Of a DNA stretch of 64,000 nt, positions 26,757-34,123 are shown piece after piece (position 1 is the first letter of the stretch; every line of letters begins with the position of its first letter). Under the pieces are notes generated by a model, which worked only from the letters and a program-made list of their open reading frames with translations, had not been told where the DNA came from and did no database searches. Source of the DNA: Aquiflexum balticum DSM 16537 (GTDB taxonomy: Bacteria; Bacteroidota; Bacteroidia; Cytophagales; Cyclobacteriaceae); NCBI RefSeq assembly GCF_900176595.1, contig NZ_LT838813.1, positions 3,366,001-3,430,000 of the forward strand. Reading direction: 5' to 3'. Position numbers and translations under genes: made by a program.

Positions 26757-28409
26757 ATGATTCAAGATGATATTTTTGATTTTTGGAAATTTTTGGCAGG
26801 AATTGGTTTATTCCTATGGGGCATGTATCAGCTGGAAACAGCAATCAAAGAACTTGGAGGCAAATCATTTAGACATTTACTTCAAAGATTTACGGATACG
26901 GCTTGGAAGGGGATACTTGTTGGGACCCTCATTACAGCAATTTTACAGAGTAGTTCCTTAGTTACCTTGATGGTGTTGGCATTTTTGGGTGCAGGGGTTA
27001 TCAATTTAAAAAATGCCATTGGAGTTATTCTGGGCGCTAATTTAGGGACTACCGTGACCGCATGGATAGTTGCAACTTTAGGTTTTAAGATGAGTGTAGC
27101 TGCTTTTTCCATGCCGTTTTTGGGACTCGGAAGTCTTTTGTTTCTATTTGCTTCAGGTAGACCCTTGCTTAGGAATATCGGAGCTTTTTCGGTAGGATTT
27201 GGATTGTTGTTTTTGGGGTTGGATTTTATGAAGACCGCAATTGAAGCAGTGGCAGACCAAATTGATCTGAGTGAATTTCATGAATACGGTCTTTGGATTT
27301 ATCTTATAATCGGAATTGTAATCACTGCACTGATCCAATCAAGCTCCGCAATGGTAGTAATTATTTTAAGCACCATGAGTGCCGGAATGATAGAACTGAC
27401 AGAGGGTGCTGTTTTGGTAATCGGAGCAAATATTGGAACTACTGTAACAGTAGGAATCGGATCTCTGAACGGATCCGCAGATAAAAAAAGACTGGCGTTG
27501 GCACATTTCCTTTTTAATGTGATCACGGGATTGCTGATCTTTTCTTTCATCAGACCTTTGATTGATATAACGATGTCTATTTTTTCAATTTCAGACCCAC
27601 TGATGGAGTTGGTTTTACTCAATACCATTATTAACCTTGTTGGGATTGTCCTGTTTTTTCCTTTCATCCCAAAATTGGAGAAATGGCTCAAAAAACGGTT
27701 TTCTAAATTTGAGCCCAAAGGGATTTCAGTTTATACTAAAAACGTTAGTCCTAAGGTACCTGAAGCTGCGATTGCGGCTTTGGAAAAAGACATCCATTTG
27801 GCATTCGAGAAAACAATTGAATTCATGATCAATGTCTGGAATGTGGGTGAGAGTGACAATGAAAATGTATCTTTTTGGAGGAAAATCCTTCAGCAGCCCC
27901 ATGACCTTTCAGGGCAGTATAAAGAAATCAAAAACCTGGAGGATGAACTTACCAAATATCATCTTTTGGTACAGGAAGAAAATCTTAGCATCATTGAAGC
28001 ACAAAAGCTTACCTCTCTGATGCTGGCATTGAGAACAATGGTCTATGGCGCCAAAGACTTAAAAGATGTCATGCACAATATCCAAGATATGGAGGATGAG
28101 GAGGATATTCTTGTGAGGGAGTACTATGATGAACTGAAAGCCTTTACATTTGATTTTTTGAAGAAAATAAAGGAATACATTCTTCGAGAGGATTTTTCAG
28201 ATGAGGTTCCTGATTGGATCGGTGAAAATGGAAAACATTACAAGAAATTCATTTCGGAATTGTACCAAAAAATCAAAGTTAAACCAATGGAATTCCCTGT
28301 ATCTACCCTTACCAATGTGATCAAACAAGTAGTTTCCGGTTTGGATAATCTAGGTAGTGCGGTGATTCATTGGAAGCACCAGAAAAAAGATGTGATTGAC
28401 ATGATATAG
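26757..28409 (+). CDS. Na/Pi cotransporter family protein with PhoU-like C-terminus
   Basis: A 550-residue membrane protein of the phosphate:Na+ symporter family. The ATG at 26757 (MIQDDIFDFWKF) is preferred over a TTG seven codons upstream. The inverted duplication of the family is clear: QSSSLVTLMVLAFLGAG followed by GVILGANLGTT in the first half, and QSSSAMVVIILSTMSAG followed by VLVIGANIGTT in the second. These QSSS hairpins bind the substrate. About eight or nine membrane helices are followed, from near residue 335, by a cytoplasmic helical PhoU-like domain. Bacterial members take up phosphate or related anions with sodium. No phosphate-regulation gene is nearby. Confidence 0.92.
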   Translation: MIQDDIFDFWKFLAGIGLFLWGMYQLETAIKELGGKSFRHLLQRFTDTAWKGILVGTLITAILQSSSLVTLMVLAFLGAGVINLKNAIGVILGANLGTTVTAWIVATLGFKMSVAAFSMPFLGLGSLLFLFASGRPLLRNIGAFSVGFGLLFLGLDFMKTAIEAVADQIDLSEFHEYGLWIYLIIGIVITALIQSSSAMVVIILSTMSAGMIELTEGAVLVIGANIGTTVTVGIGSLNGSADKKRLALAHFLFNVITGLLIFSFIRPLIDITMSIFSISDPLMELVLLNTIINLVGIVLFFPFIPKLEKWLKKRFSKFEPKGISVYTKNVSPKVPEAAIAALEKDIHLAFEKTIEFMINVWNVGESDNENVSFWRKILQQPHDLSGQYKEIKNLEDELTKYHLLVQEENLSIIEAQKLTSLMLALRTMVYGAKDLKDVMHNIQDMEDEEDILVREYYDELKAFTFDFLKKIKEYILREDFSDEVPDWIGENGKHYKKFISELYQKIKVKPMEFPVSTLTNVIKQVVSGLDNLGSAVIHWKHQKKDVIDMI

Positions 28410-28839
28410 AATGGATTATTGTTCCCTTACCAGCAGAAGATTTTATTAATCATATTTTTAAGGAAGAAAAGTGTTTAGGTCAAAAAAACATGGAACAAAG
28501 AGTCTTGTGAACAATTGATTTGGGTTAAATCAAGAGATTATTTTCACGAACTCATTTTTTTATAAGTGTAAGTATTTTTGAAAAAAGAAATCACTCTAAA
28601 AGATTGTAAAAAGAAGGCGGAGTGTTTCACCCCGCCAGGTTTATGAATTTGGAATTTGGGTTAATTTAAGCAGCCTTTGGCATTTCTGTTTTACATAACA
28701 AATTAATTTTCCAATGTTTAAATTAATTACATTAAGTGATTGTGGAAACCTTTTACAGATTTCCAAATCTCCATCCCAGATTACAAGTCCTCAATTTGTA
28801 TATTGAATCAAAATGCCAACAAGCGGATTTCCCCAATAC
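28410..28839. other. Convergent intergenic region with hairpins
   Basis: This 430-bp gap lies between the converging Na/Pi and universal stress genes. It holds TTGATTT-GGGTT-AAATCAA (28515-28533), a symmetric 7-bp-arm hairpin about 100 bp after the cotransporter stop, and the minus-strand terminator at 28606-28636. Upstream of that terminator, on the minus strand, is a short open stretch ending KTEMPKAA at a stop codon (28669), but it has no plausible start, so I do not call it a gene. Confidence 0.5.
28606..28636 (-). terminator. Probable terminator for leftward transcription
   Basis: On the minus strand GGCGGGGTG pairs with CACTCCGCC (9-bp stem with one mismatch, loop AAA), followed by TTCTTTTT. 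The stem spans 28616-28636. It lies about 200 bp after the stop of the universal stress protein gene. Confidence 0.7.
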
Positions 28840-29667
28840 TTATTCCATTTTGACACTAAGTACAGGAATATCAGATTTGAAAAGTACGGTGTCTGTCGTA
28901 CCTATCTGATAGGTTGATTTTAATTTTCTGTTATTTGATGCAATGCCAATGAAACCTATTTTATTTTTTTTGGCAAATTCAACAATTCCGTTTTCAGCCT
29001 CTTGATGACTATAAACATGTTTATGAATGACCAAATCTTCCAATCCTTTTGCATATTTGTCCATTTTACTTTCCGCCTCATTGGAATTGATGAAATCAGA
29101 TGGTGTATTGACATATAGAAAATGAACAGATGTTTGGAAATCCTTCAATAGTGGTTTCATCTTCATAAATGCCGGTCTTGAATCTTCATTGAATCTCGAT
29201 GCAAAGGTCATTTTTCTAAGGTCGTTACCATTCATTGCTTTTTTGACCGCTAGAACCGGACAATTCGCATTCCTCAATACTTTTTGAAGATTGGAACCGA
29301 CAAATTTCTCATTGGTATGTCCAATACCATATGCGCCGATTACAATGAGGTCAGCAGCATGTTTATTGGCAGTTTCAATTATTTCCTGATGAGGTACGCC
29401 GATTTCTACAACGGCCTCTACCGGTACGGCATTCAGGTCATGGTCCATTATAAAGGCTTTAAGTTTATCCTTTGCCTCGGCTTCCATATCCAAGATTTCC
29501 GGATTTTGGCTCTTTTTTTCTTTAGAAAGGTTTTTCCATTCCAACTCAGTACTTACCACATTGACCAATGTAATGCTACTGTTTGATTTTTGGGCAATTT
29601 TTAAAGCACTTAAGAATGCATTGTTAGAATAAGATGAGAAATCGATAGGAACAATTATTCTTTTCAT
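28840..29667 (-). CDS. Tandem universal stress protein
   Basis: A 275-residue protein made of two UspA-like domains. The first (about 1-145) begins KRIIVPIDFSSYSNNAF and has the nucleotide-binding pattern GAYGIGHTNEKFVGSNLQKVL (near 110-130), then CPVLAVKKA. The second (about 150-275) begins KMTFASRFNEDS and ends with GTTDTVLFKSDIPVLSVKME, with a weaker binding motif. Tandem Usp proteins in Bacteroidota are cytoplasmic and are usually induced by stress, growth arrest or low oxygen. An FNR-like palindrome (29725-29738) lies 58 bp upstream of the start. The gene is divergent from an SDR gene that has its own FNR-type box, so shared control by the nearby Crp/Fnr protein is plausible. Confidence 0.92.
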   Translation of the reverse strand: MKRIIVPIDFSSYSNNAFLSALKIAQKSNSSITLVNVVSTELEWKNLSKEKKSQNPEILDMEAEAKDKLKAFIMDHDLNAVPVEAVVEIGVPHQEIIETANKHAADLIVIGAYGIGHTNEKFVGSNLQKVLRNANCPVLAVKKAMNGNDLRKMTFASRFNEDSRPAFMKMKPLLKDFQTSVHFLYVNTPSDFINSNEAESKMDKYAKGLEDLVIHKHVYSHQEAENGIVEFAKKNKIGFIGIASNNRKLKSTYQIGTTDTVLFKSDIPVLSVKME

Positions 29668-29724
29668 AGCTTTTGTGTTTTGTTAATAATGGAATAAATC
29701 TGCCCATTTTAATTGATTTAAATT

Positions 29725-29738
29725 ATGATAAAAATCAT
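29725..29738. promoter_or_regulatory. FNR-type box upstream of the universal stress gene
   Basis: ATGAT-AAAA-ATCAT is a perfect palindrome that keeps the TGAT-N4-ATCA core of FNR sites. Its centre is about 64 bp before the Usp start codon at 29667, compatible with an activating position if the mRNA leader is short. Binding is inferred. Confidence 0.5.
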
Positions 29739-29782
29739 TCAATGTACTGATTGTTTTCGGGTTATATATTTTTTGATTAAAG

Positions 29783-29801
29783 TAATTTTGATACAAATCA
29801 A
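29783..29801 (+). promoter_or_regulatory. SDR promoter -7 element overlapped by a perfect FNR box
   Basis: TAATTTTG (29783-29790) matches the -7 consensus TAnnTTTG exactly. The palindrome TTGAT-ACAA-ATCAA (29788-29801) matches the canonical FNR site at every defined position, and its symmetry extends to TTTTGAT/ATCAAAA (29786-29803). The box overlaps the -7 element and the expected start, and ends 13 bp before the ATG at 29815. Bound protein there would more likely repress than activate. No convincing -33 TTG was found. Confidence 0.6.
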
Positions 29802-29814
29802 AACTTAAAACAGC

Positions 29815-30579
29815 ATGAATTTACTTGGGAAAACAGCAATTATTACAGGAGGAGCAGGAGGAATCGGAAAGGCTACTGCCAAAATGTTTCTAGCTGAAGG
29901 AATTCAGGGAGTGCTTTTAGTGGATTTGAGTGAAGACTCATTGAAAGAAGCTAAAACTGAACTGGAAAGTGATAAGGTTTATTACTTTGCTGCTGATGTC
30001 AGCAAAAGTGATCAGGTAAAAGCATATACGGATAAAGCAGTTGAATTATTTGGCAGCTTGGATATAGTTTTTCTCAATGCCGGATTTGAGGGAGTTGTGA
30101 AGCCTCTGACTGAATATCCTGAGGAAGGGTTTGACAAAGTTCTGGCAGTCAATGTCAAAGGTGTTTGGCTCGGCATGAAGTATGCTTTTCCGTATTTGCA
30201 AAAAAATGGGGGAGGGTCTGTGATCATTACCTCTTCTGTAGCAGGTTTCAGAGGTACCGCTTTGATGCTGGCCTATACCACAAGTAAGCACGCCGTCATA
30301 GGAACCATGAGGGTAGCAGCCCTTGAAGGCGCGCCGCATCAGATAAGAGTCAACACCATTCACCCAGGACCTGTCGACAATAGAATGATGCGTTCTTTGG
30401 AGGATGGTTTTGCACCTGGAGCAGGAGAAGAGGTGAAGAAAGGATTTGAAAGCAAAGTTCCGCTTGGCAGATATGCCGTCAATGAAGATATAGCCAATTT
30501 AGCCACATTCCTTGCTTCAGATAAAAGCAAATATATAACAGGGGCGACTTATTGCATTGACGGAGGTTTTACGATTTAA
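29815..30579 (+). CDS. Short-chain dehydrogenase/reductase
   Basis: A 254-residue classical SDR, complete and of normal length. The Rossmann cofactor loop is TGGAGGIG (11-18), followed by the LVDLSE end of the second strand, where the acidic residue favours NAD over NADP. The NAG motif (LNAGFEG), the catalytic Ser in ITSSVAGF and Tyr154-xxx-Lys158 (YTTSK) form the active site. VNTIHPGPVDNRMM and the closing ITGATYCIDGGF are also standard. The substrate is unknown. The gene is divergent from the universal stress gene, and a perfect FNR box sits over its promoter. A terminator follows, so it is transcribed alone. Confidence 0.93.
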   Translation: MNLLGKTAIITGGAGGIGKATAKMFLAEGIQGVLLVDLSEDSLKEAKTELESDKVYYFAADVSKSDQVKAYTDKAVELFGSLDIVFLNAGFEGVVKPLTEYPEEGFDKVLAVNVKGVWLGMKYAFPYLQKNGGGSVIITSSVAGFRGTALMLAYTTSKHAVIGTMRVAALEGAPHQIRVNTIHPGPVDNRMMRSLEDGFAPGAGEEVKKGFESKVPLGRYAVNEDIANLATFLASDKSKYITGATYCIDGGFTI

Positions 30580-30605
30580 TGGATTAACATAGGATTAATA
30601 AGTGG

Positions 30606-30639
30606 AAAAGGGGGTGATGGTTTACTTACCCCTTTTTTT
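30606..30639 (+). terminator. Rho-independent terminator after the SDR gene
   Basis: AAAAGGGG (30606-30613) pairs with CCCCTTTT (30629-30636), with a further GT/AC pairing possible, then a T run to 30639. It lies 26 bp after the SDR stop and isolates that gene from the Crp/Fnr gene. Confidence 0.88.
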
Positions 30640-30689
30640 ATTTTTTCCATCTTAAATGGAGAAATTGATATGAAAGGTCAAAATATTTT

Positions 30690-30697
30690 TATTTTTG
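30690..30697 (+). promoter_or_regulatory. Promoter -7 element of the Crp/Fnr gene
   Basis: TATTTTTG matches TAnnTTTG exactly and ends 3 bp before the ATG at 30701. A possible -33 TTG lies 22 bp upstream (30665-30667). The spacing predicts a leaderless mRNA that starts at or next to the start codon. Confidence 0.6.
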
Positions 30698-30700
30698 TTT

Positions 30701-31357
30701 ATGGAAATTGAAGATTTAAAAGAAAAACTACCCAATATAACCGATCCCAAATTGTTGGCTGAATTGCTGAAATTTGGTACTGTGCATATTTTTCAGTCAG
30801 GAAAGATCATAACCGAACCAGGCCAATTTATTAAAATGGTCCCCATTGTCCTTGAAGGGGCAATCAAAATCATGCGGATGGATGAAGATGGGAAGGAGTT
30901 GTTTCTATACTATTTGGAGCCAGGTGAAACCTGTGCATTATCACTGACTTGCTGTTCCTCTTCCAGACCTAGTGAAATCAAAGCTGTGGCGGAAGAGAAA
31001 ACAGTGTTATTGGGCATTCCTGTTCAAAAACACGAAGAATGGACCGATCAATTTAAGCAATGGAAAGAGTTTGTAGCGATGACCTATCAATCACGATTTC
31101 AAGAAATGTTGGTGGCATTGGATGCTGTTGCCTTCAAAAGGATGGATGAAAGATTAATGAGGTATATAGTTACCAAAATGAAGCAGCAAAAAACCAATGA
31201 ACTGCATACCACTCATCAGGAAATTTCCAATGAATTGGGAACATCCAGAGAAGTGATTTCCAGATTACTCAAGCAATTGGAAAAAAAGAAGTGGATAGAA
31301 CTTGGAAGAAATATCATTTATATCCGAGATGATTTTGAGGAGTTAATCAGCAATTGA
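30701..31357 (+). CDS. Crp/Fnr-family transcriptional regulator
   Basis: A 218-residue regulator from the ATG at 30701 (MEIEDLKEKL); a TTG two codons earlier is less likely. The N-terminal cyclic-nucleotide-binding-like domain (about 20-135) has FQSGKIITEPGQ and YYLEPGETCALSLTCC, which places three cysteines (78, 84, 85) in the effector domain. The C-terminal winged helix (about 150-215) contains HTTHQEISNELGTSREVISRLL. In the recognition helix Glu184, Ser187 and Arg188 give the ExxSR signature of FNR, which reads TTGAT-N4-ATCAA, unlike RExxGR of CRP. FNR's N-terminal iron-sulfur cysteines are absent, so any redox sensing would use the central cysteines. Likely targets are the boxes at 29725-29801. 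Confidence 0.93.
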   Translation: MEIEDLKEKLPNITDPKLLAELLKFGTVHIFQSGKIITEPGQFIKMVPIVLEGAIKIMRMDEDGKELFLYYLEPGETCALSLTCCSSSRPSEIKAVAEEKTVLLGIPVQKHEEWTDQFKQWKEFVAMTYQSRFQEMLVALDAVAFKRMDERLMRYIVTKMKQQKTNELHTTHQEISNELGTSREVISRLLKQLEKKKWIELGRNIIYIRDDFEELISN

Positions 31358-31372
31358 GGAATTTCAGAATCC

Positions 31373-31404
31373 AAAAAAATCCGGTTATTCAACCGGATTT
31401 TTTT
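31373..31404. terminator. Bidirectional terminator encoded within the carbonic anhydrase 3' end
   Basis: ATCCGGTT and AACCGGAT form a perfect 8-bp stem around an ATTC loop (31379-31398), flanked by seven A on the left and seven T on the right, so it works on both strands. It serves the Crp/Fnr gene and the carbonic anhydrase gene. The last codons and stop of the latter (31385-31404) are made from the hairpin itself. Confidence 0.92.
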
Positions 31405-32020
31405 GGAGTATCGCTGGTTTAATATTGTATTTCTTTTTTATATCATGAACCAGTCCGGTAGAAAAATCAAAAACCCATGCATGAAGTCTGATATCCAGGT
31501 TTTTTTCGATTGCATCCCTATATACTGAAGTCTGCTTGATATTTTCTATTTGTTCCAGTACATTTAATTCAACCAGTTTATTTAATCTTTCATTTTCATC
31601 TTCTATGGCCGTCAATTCCGATTTGTGGTGCCGGATGACGTCTTTTATAGTAGCCAGCCAATTGTCTATCAGACCATTATTGTTGTTTTCATAGGCAGCC
31701 CTGATGCCTCCGCATCCATAATGCCCATAAACTATGATGTCTTTGACGCCCAGGTTTTCCACTGCATATTGCATGACAGAAAGAAAGTTGAGATCTGAAT
31801 GGGAGACCACATTGGCAATGTTTCTATGGATAAACAGATCACCTAAACCGGTACCTAAAACGGTGGCAGGTGAAACCCGGCTATCCGAACATCCAAGCAA
31901 TAATGCTTTTGGATGTTGACCTTCTTTGATTTCCTGGAAGTAAGAACTATTATCTGTCAATACAGTTTTTGCCCATTTCCGGTTATTTTCAAAATACTGT
32001 TCAAAATCTATTCTGCACAT
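31385..32020 (-). CDS. Beta-class carbonic anhydrase
   Basis: A 211-residue zinc enzyme interconverting CO2 and bicarbonate in the cytoplasm. Zinc ligands are present: Cys44 with Asp46 and Arg48 in CSDSRVSP, and His100 and Cys103 in GHYGCGG. The FIHRNIANVV stretch and the C-terminal VYRDAIEKNLDIRLHAWVFDFSTGLV are typical of the bacterial beta class. It starts only 2 bp after the stop of a SulP anion transporter gene, so the two are co-transcribed. This arrangement is common for SulP proteins that take up bicarbonate and suggests the pair handles inorganic carbon. The gene ends within a bidirectional terminator. Confidence 0.95.
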   Translation of the reverse strand: MCRIDFEQYFENNRKWAKTVLTDNSSYFQEIKEGQHPKALLLGCSDSRVSPATVLGTGLGDLFIHRNIANVVSHSDLNFLSVMQYAVENLGVKDIIVYGHYGCGGIRAAYENNNNGLIDNWLATIKDVIRHHKSELTAIEDENERLNKLVELNVLEQIENIKQTSVYRDAIEKNLDIRLHAWVFDFSTGLVHDIKKKYNIKPAILQKNPVE

Positions 32021-32022
32021 TT

Positions 32023-33771
32023 CTAAATATTGGTTTGAGTTGCGTATGGATGATATTTTTCAAGTGTCACCCCATCAATGGAATGTTCAAAGGCAGAAAC
32101 GGCAGTATTGTCATCAAGGAATACATGATCTGAACCTATGCGTTCTAACAATGCCCATCTATTCAATACATCTCTGACCGGGCCTTTAATACTTGTTATA
32201 CAAATATCAATACCGGCATTTCTCCAGGATACAATCCATTCGTTCAATTCATGTGCGCCAGTGCTATCTATGTTGGTCACACTTTCCATATTGAAAACAA
32301 TCATTTTTACCCTCTCTTTTTTGCTCGAAATCCACTTATCAAGTTTTTCTTTGATAAATTCAACATTAGCAAAATAGATAGGACCATCTACCCGGATCAT
32401 CAACAGGTCGTCCCTGACTTCAAGATTTTGGAAACGGTCGATATTTCTGAAAACATTTGTACCGGGAACTCTTCCTAATTGAGCCATATGAGGTCTGGAG
32501 GCCCTGTAGATTACTACTAAAAGGGAGAGCACCATTCCTGAAATGATTCCTGTTTCAATTCCAAGGGTTAATGTTATCAGGAAGGTAGCAATCAGCATAG
32601 CAAAATCTGATTTGTCTTTATGCCAAAGGTGTATAGGTTCTTTGTAATCAATCAGACCGGAAACAGCCACCAAAACCACTGCAGCTAAAATTGCACTGGG
32701 AAGGTTATAAAATAAACCGGTGAAGAATAGAAGTGTGAGGACAATCAGAATTGCACTGAAAATTGAAGACATGGTGGTTTTTGCACCGGCATCGTTGTTG
32801 ACAGCAGTTCTCGAAAAACCTCCTGTCACCGGATAGCCCTTGAAAAAAGCAGCACCAAAGTTAGCTATACCAAGTGCAATCAATTCCTGGTTTGCATCCA
32901 GTCTGTAGTTTTTATGTTTTGCCTGTATGGTCTTGGCCACAGCAAAACTTTCCGCAAAACCTACCAATGAAATGGTAAGGGCAATTGGGAACAAGGTATT
33001 CCATGTTGCCAAGTCAAAAGATGGACTCGAAAATGATGGTAATCCACTTGGGACATCCCCGACGATTTTTACACCTTGACTGGTCAGATCAAAACCTGAA
33101 ACCAAGGCTATTCCGATTATGACAGCAACTAATGGAGCAGGAAAACTTTTATGAATTTTTTTGCCGTATTTGATAATCACTATACCGATGGCACCTATAC
33201 CGAAAGTTATCCAATGAATATCTCCAATATTTTGGTAGATAGCCACAGCCATTTCCTGAATATGCTCTGAATTGGGAAGGTTGATTCTAAAGAGATGTTT
33301 GATCTGGCTTAATCCTATAATAATTGCCGCTGCAGAGGTAAAACCGTTAATGACTGGGTGCGATAAAAAATTAACCACAAAACCCAACCTTAAAGCGCCC
33401 ATTCCAAATTGTATCAGCCCAACCAAAAAAGCAAGAGTCAGGGCATAAAATAGGTATTGCTCGGGGGAAGAGGCATTCAGACTGGCAATACCTGCAGCTG
33501 TCAACAAAGAAACCATTGCTACTGGACCCACTGCCAATTGTCTGGAAGTCCCGAAAATGGCATATAGAAGCAACGGGACGGTTACTGCATACAATCCGTG
33601 GATAGGTTCGAGACCTGCCAACATGGCATAGGCCATTCCTTGGGGTATCAACATGATTCCAACCGTAAGACCTGCTGAAAGGTCTCCCTGAAGATAATCT
33701 TTTTTGTAATTGGGCAGCCATTCCAATATGGGGAGGTACCCTTTTAATTTTCCTGCTATACTATTTTTCAT
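32023..33771 (-). CDS. SulP-family anion transporter with STAS domain
   Basis: A 582-residue inner-membrane transporter. The SulP core has about 12 to 14 membrane helices with family motifs YLQGDLSAGLTVGIMLIPQG near 25-45, GLEPIHGLYA, and FSRTAVNNDAGAKT near 325. A C-terminal cytoplasmic STAS domain (about 445-560) follows, with IYFANVEFIKEKLDKW and VTNIDSTGAHEL, similar to anti-sigma-factor antagonists. SulP proteins carry sulfate, bicarbonate or dicarboxylates, often with sodium or protons. The carbonic anhydrase gene 2 bp downstream in the same operon favours bicarbonate, though sulfate cannot be excluded. An inverted repeat CATGG-N4-CCATG (33809-33822) lies 38 bp upstream of the start. 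Confidence 0.93.
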   Translation of the reverse strand: MKNSIAGKLKGYLPILEWLPNYKKDYLQGDLSAGLTVGIMLIPQGMAYAMLAGLEPIHGLYAVTVPLLLYAIFGTSRQLAVGPVAMVSLLTAAGIASLNASSPEQYLFYALTLAFLVGLIQFGMGALRLGFVVNFLSHPVINGFTSAAAIIIGLSQIKHLFRINLPNSEHIQEMAVAIYQNIGDIHWITFGIGAIGIVIIKYGKKIHKSFPAPLVAVIIGIALVSGFDLTSQGVKIVGDVPSGLPSFSSPSFDLATWNTLFPIALTISLVGFAESFAVAKTIQAKHKNYRLDANQELIALGIANFGAAFFKGYPVTGGFSRTAVNNDAGAKTTMSSIFSAILIVLTLLFFTGLFYNLPSAILAAVVLVAVSGLIDYKEPIHLWHKDKSDFAMLIATFLITLTLGIETGIISGMVLSLLVVIYRASRPHMAQLGRVPGTNVFRNIDRFQNLEVRDDLLMIRVDGPIYFANVEFIKEKLDKWISSKKERVKMIVFNMESVTNIDSTGAHELNEWIVSWRNAGIDICITSIKGPVRDVLNRWALLERIGSDHVFLDDNTAVSAFEHSIDGVTLEKYHPYATQTNI

Positions 33772-34123
33772 TGACTAATTTCTAGTTGAAGGTAACAAAA
33801 TTCGAAAACATGGTAATCCATGACCCGAAATCATTCACAAAATTCAATAATTTATCCCGGCAAATCGGTGATGTTTGTTACATGAAAGAGCAGGTTATCT
33901 GAGTTCCAAATAGATTTTGTGATTTTCCGTCATATCCGATTAGCAACCACTTTAACAGAAAAATGGTTGGATGACCAAAGTCAAAAGGAATAAGCAATTC
34001 ACGATGAGTAAGGTTTTTTAGATTTTGTTGTAAAATTATAGATATACAACCCAGGTTGTGAATGCCTTAAAATACAAAAAACCACCCTTTTGAGGTGGTT
34101 TTTATAAAGTAATCAGTGGTTAA
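33772..34123. other. Intergenic region between SulP and TonB receptor genes
   Basis: This 352-bp gap lies between two leftward genes. Close to SulP is the inverted repeat CATGG-TAAT-CCATG (33809-33822), a possible operator of the SulP operon. Near the receptor gene is a terminator (34076-34103), and before it a short ACAACC-CA-GGTTGT hairpin (34047-34060). No convincing coding frame or RNA gene is seen in between. Confidence 0.5.
34076..34103 (-). terminator. Terminator after the TonB receptor gene
   Basis: AAAAAACCACC and GGTGGTTTTT form a stem around a 7-nt loop (CCACC at 34082-34086, GGTGG at 34094-34098). On the minus strand it lies 20 bp after the receptor stop and is followed by a T run. 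The A and T flanks would also let it work in the other direction. Confidence 0.88.

Noticed and set aside
28669-28710. Short minus-strand frame ending KTEMPKAA just before a terminator.
   Set aside because: There is no ATG, GTG or credible TTG start with an upstream signal, and it is only about 15 codons long.
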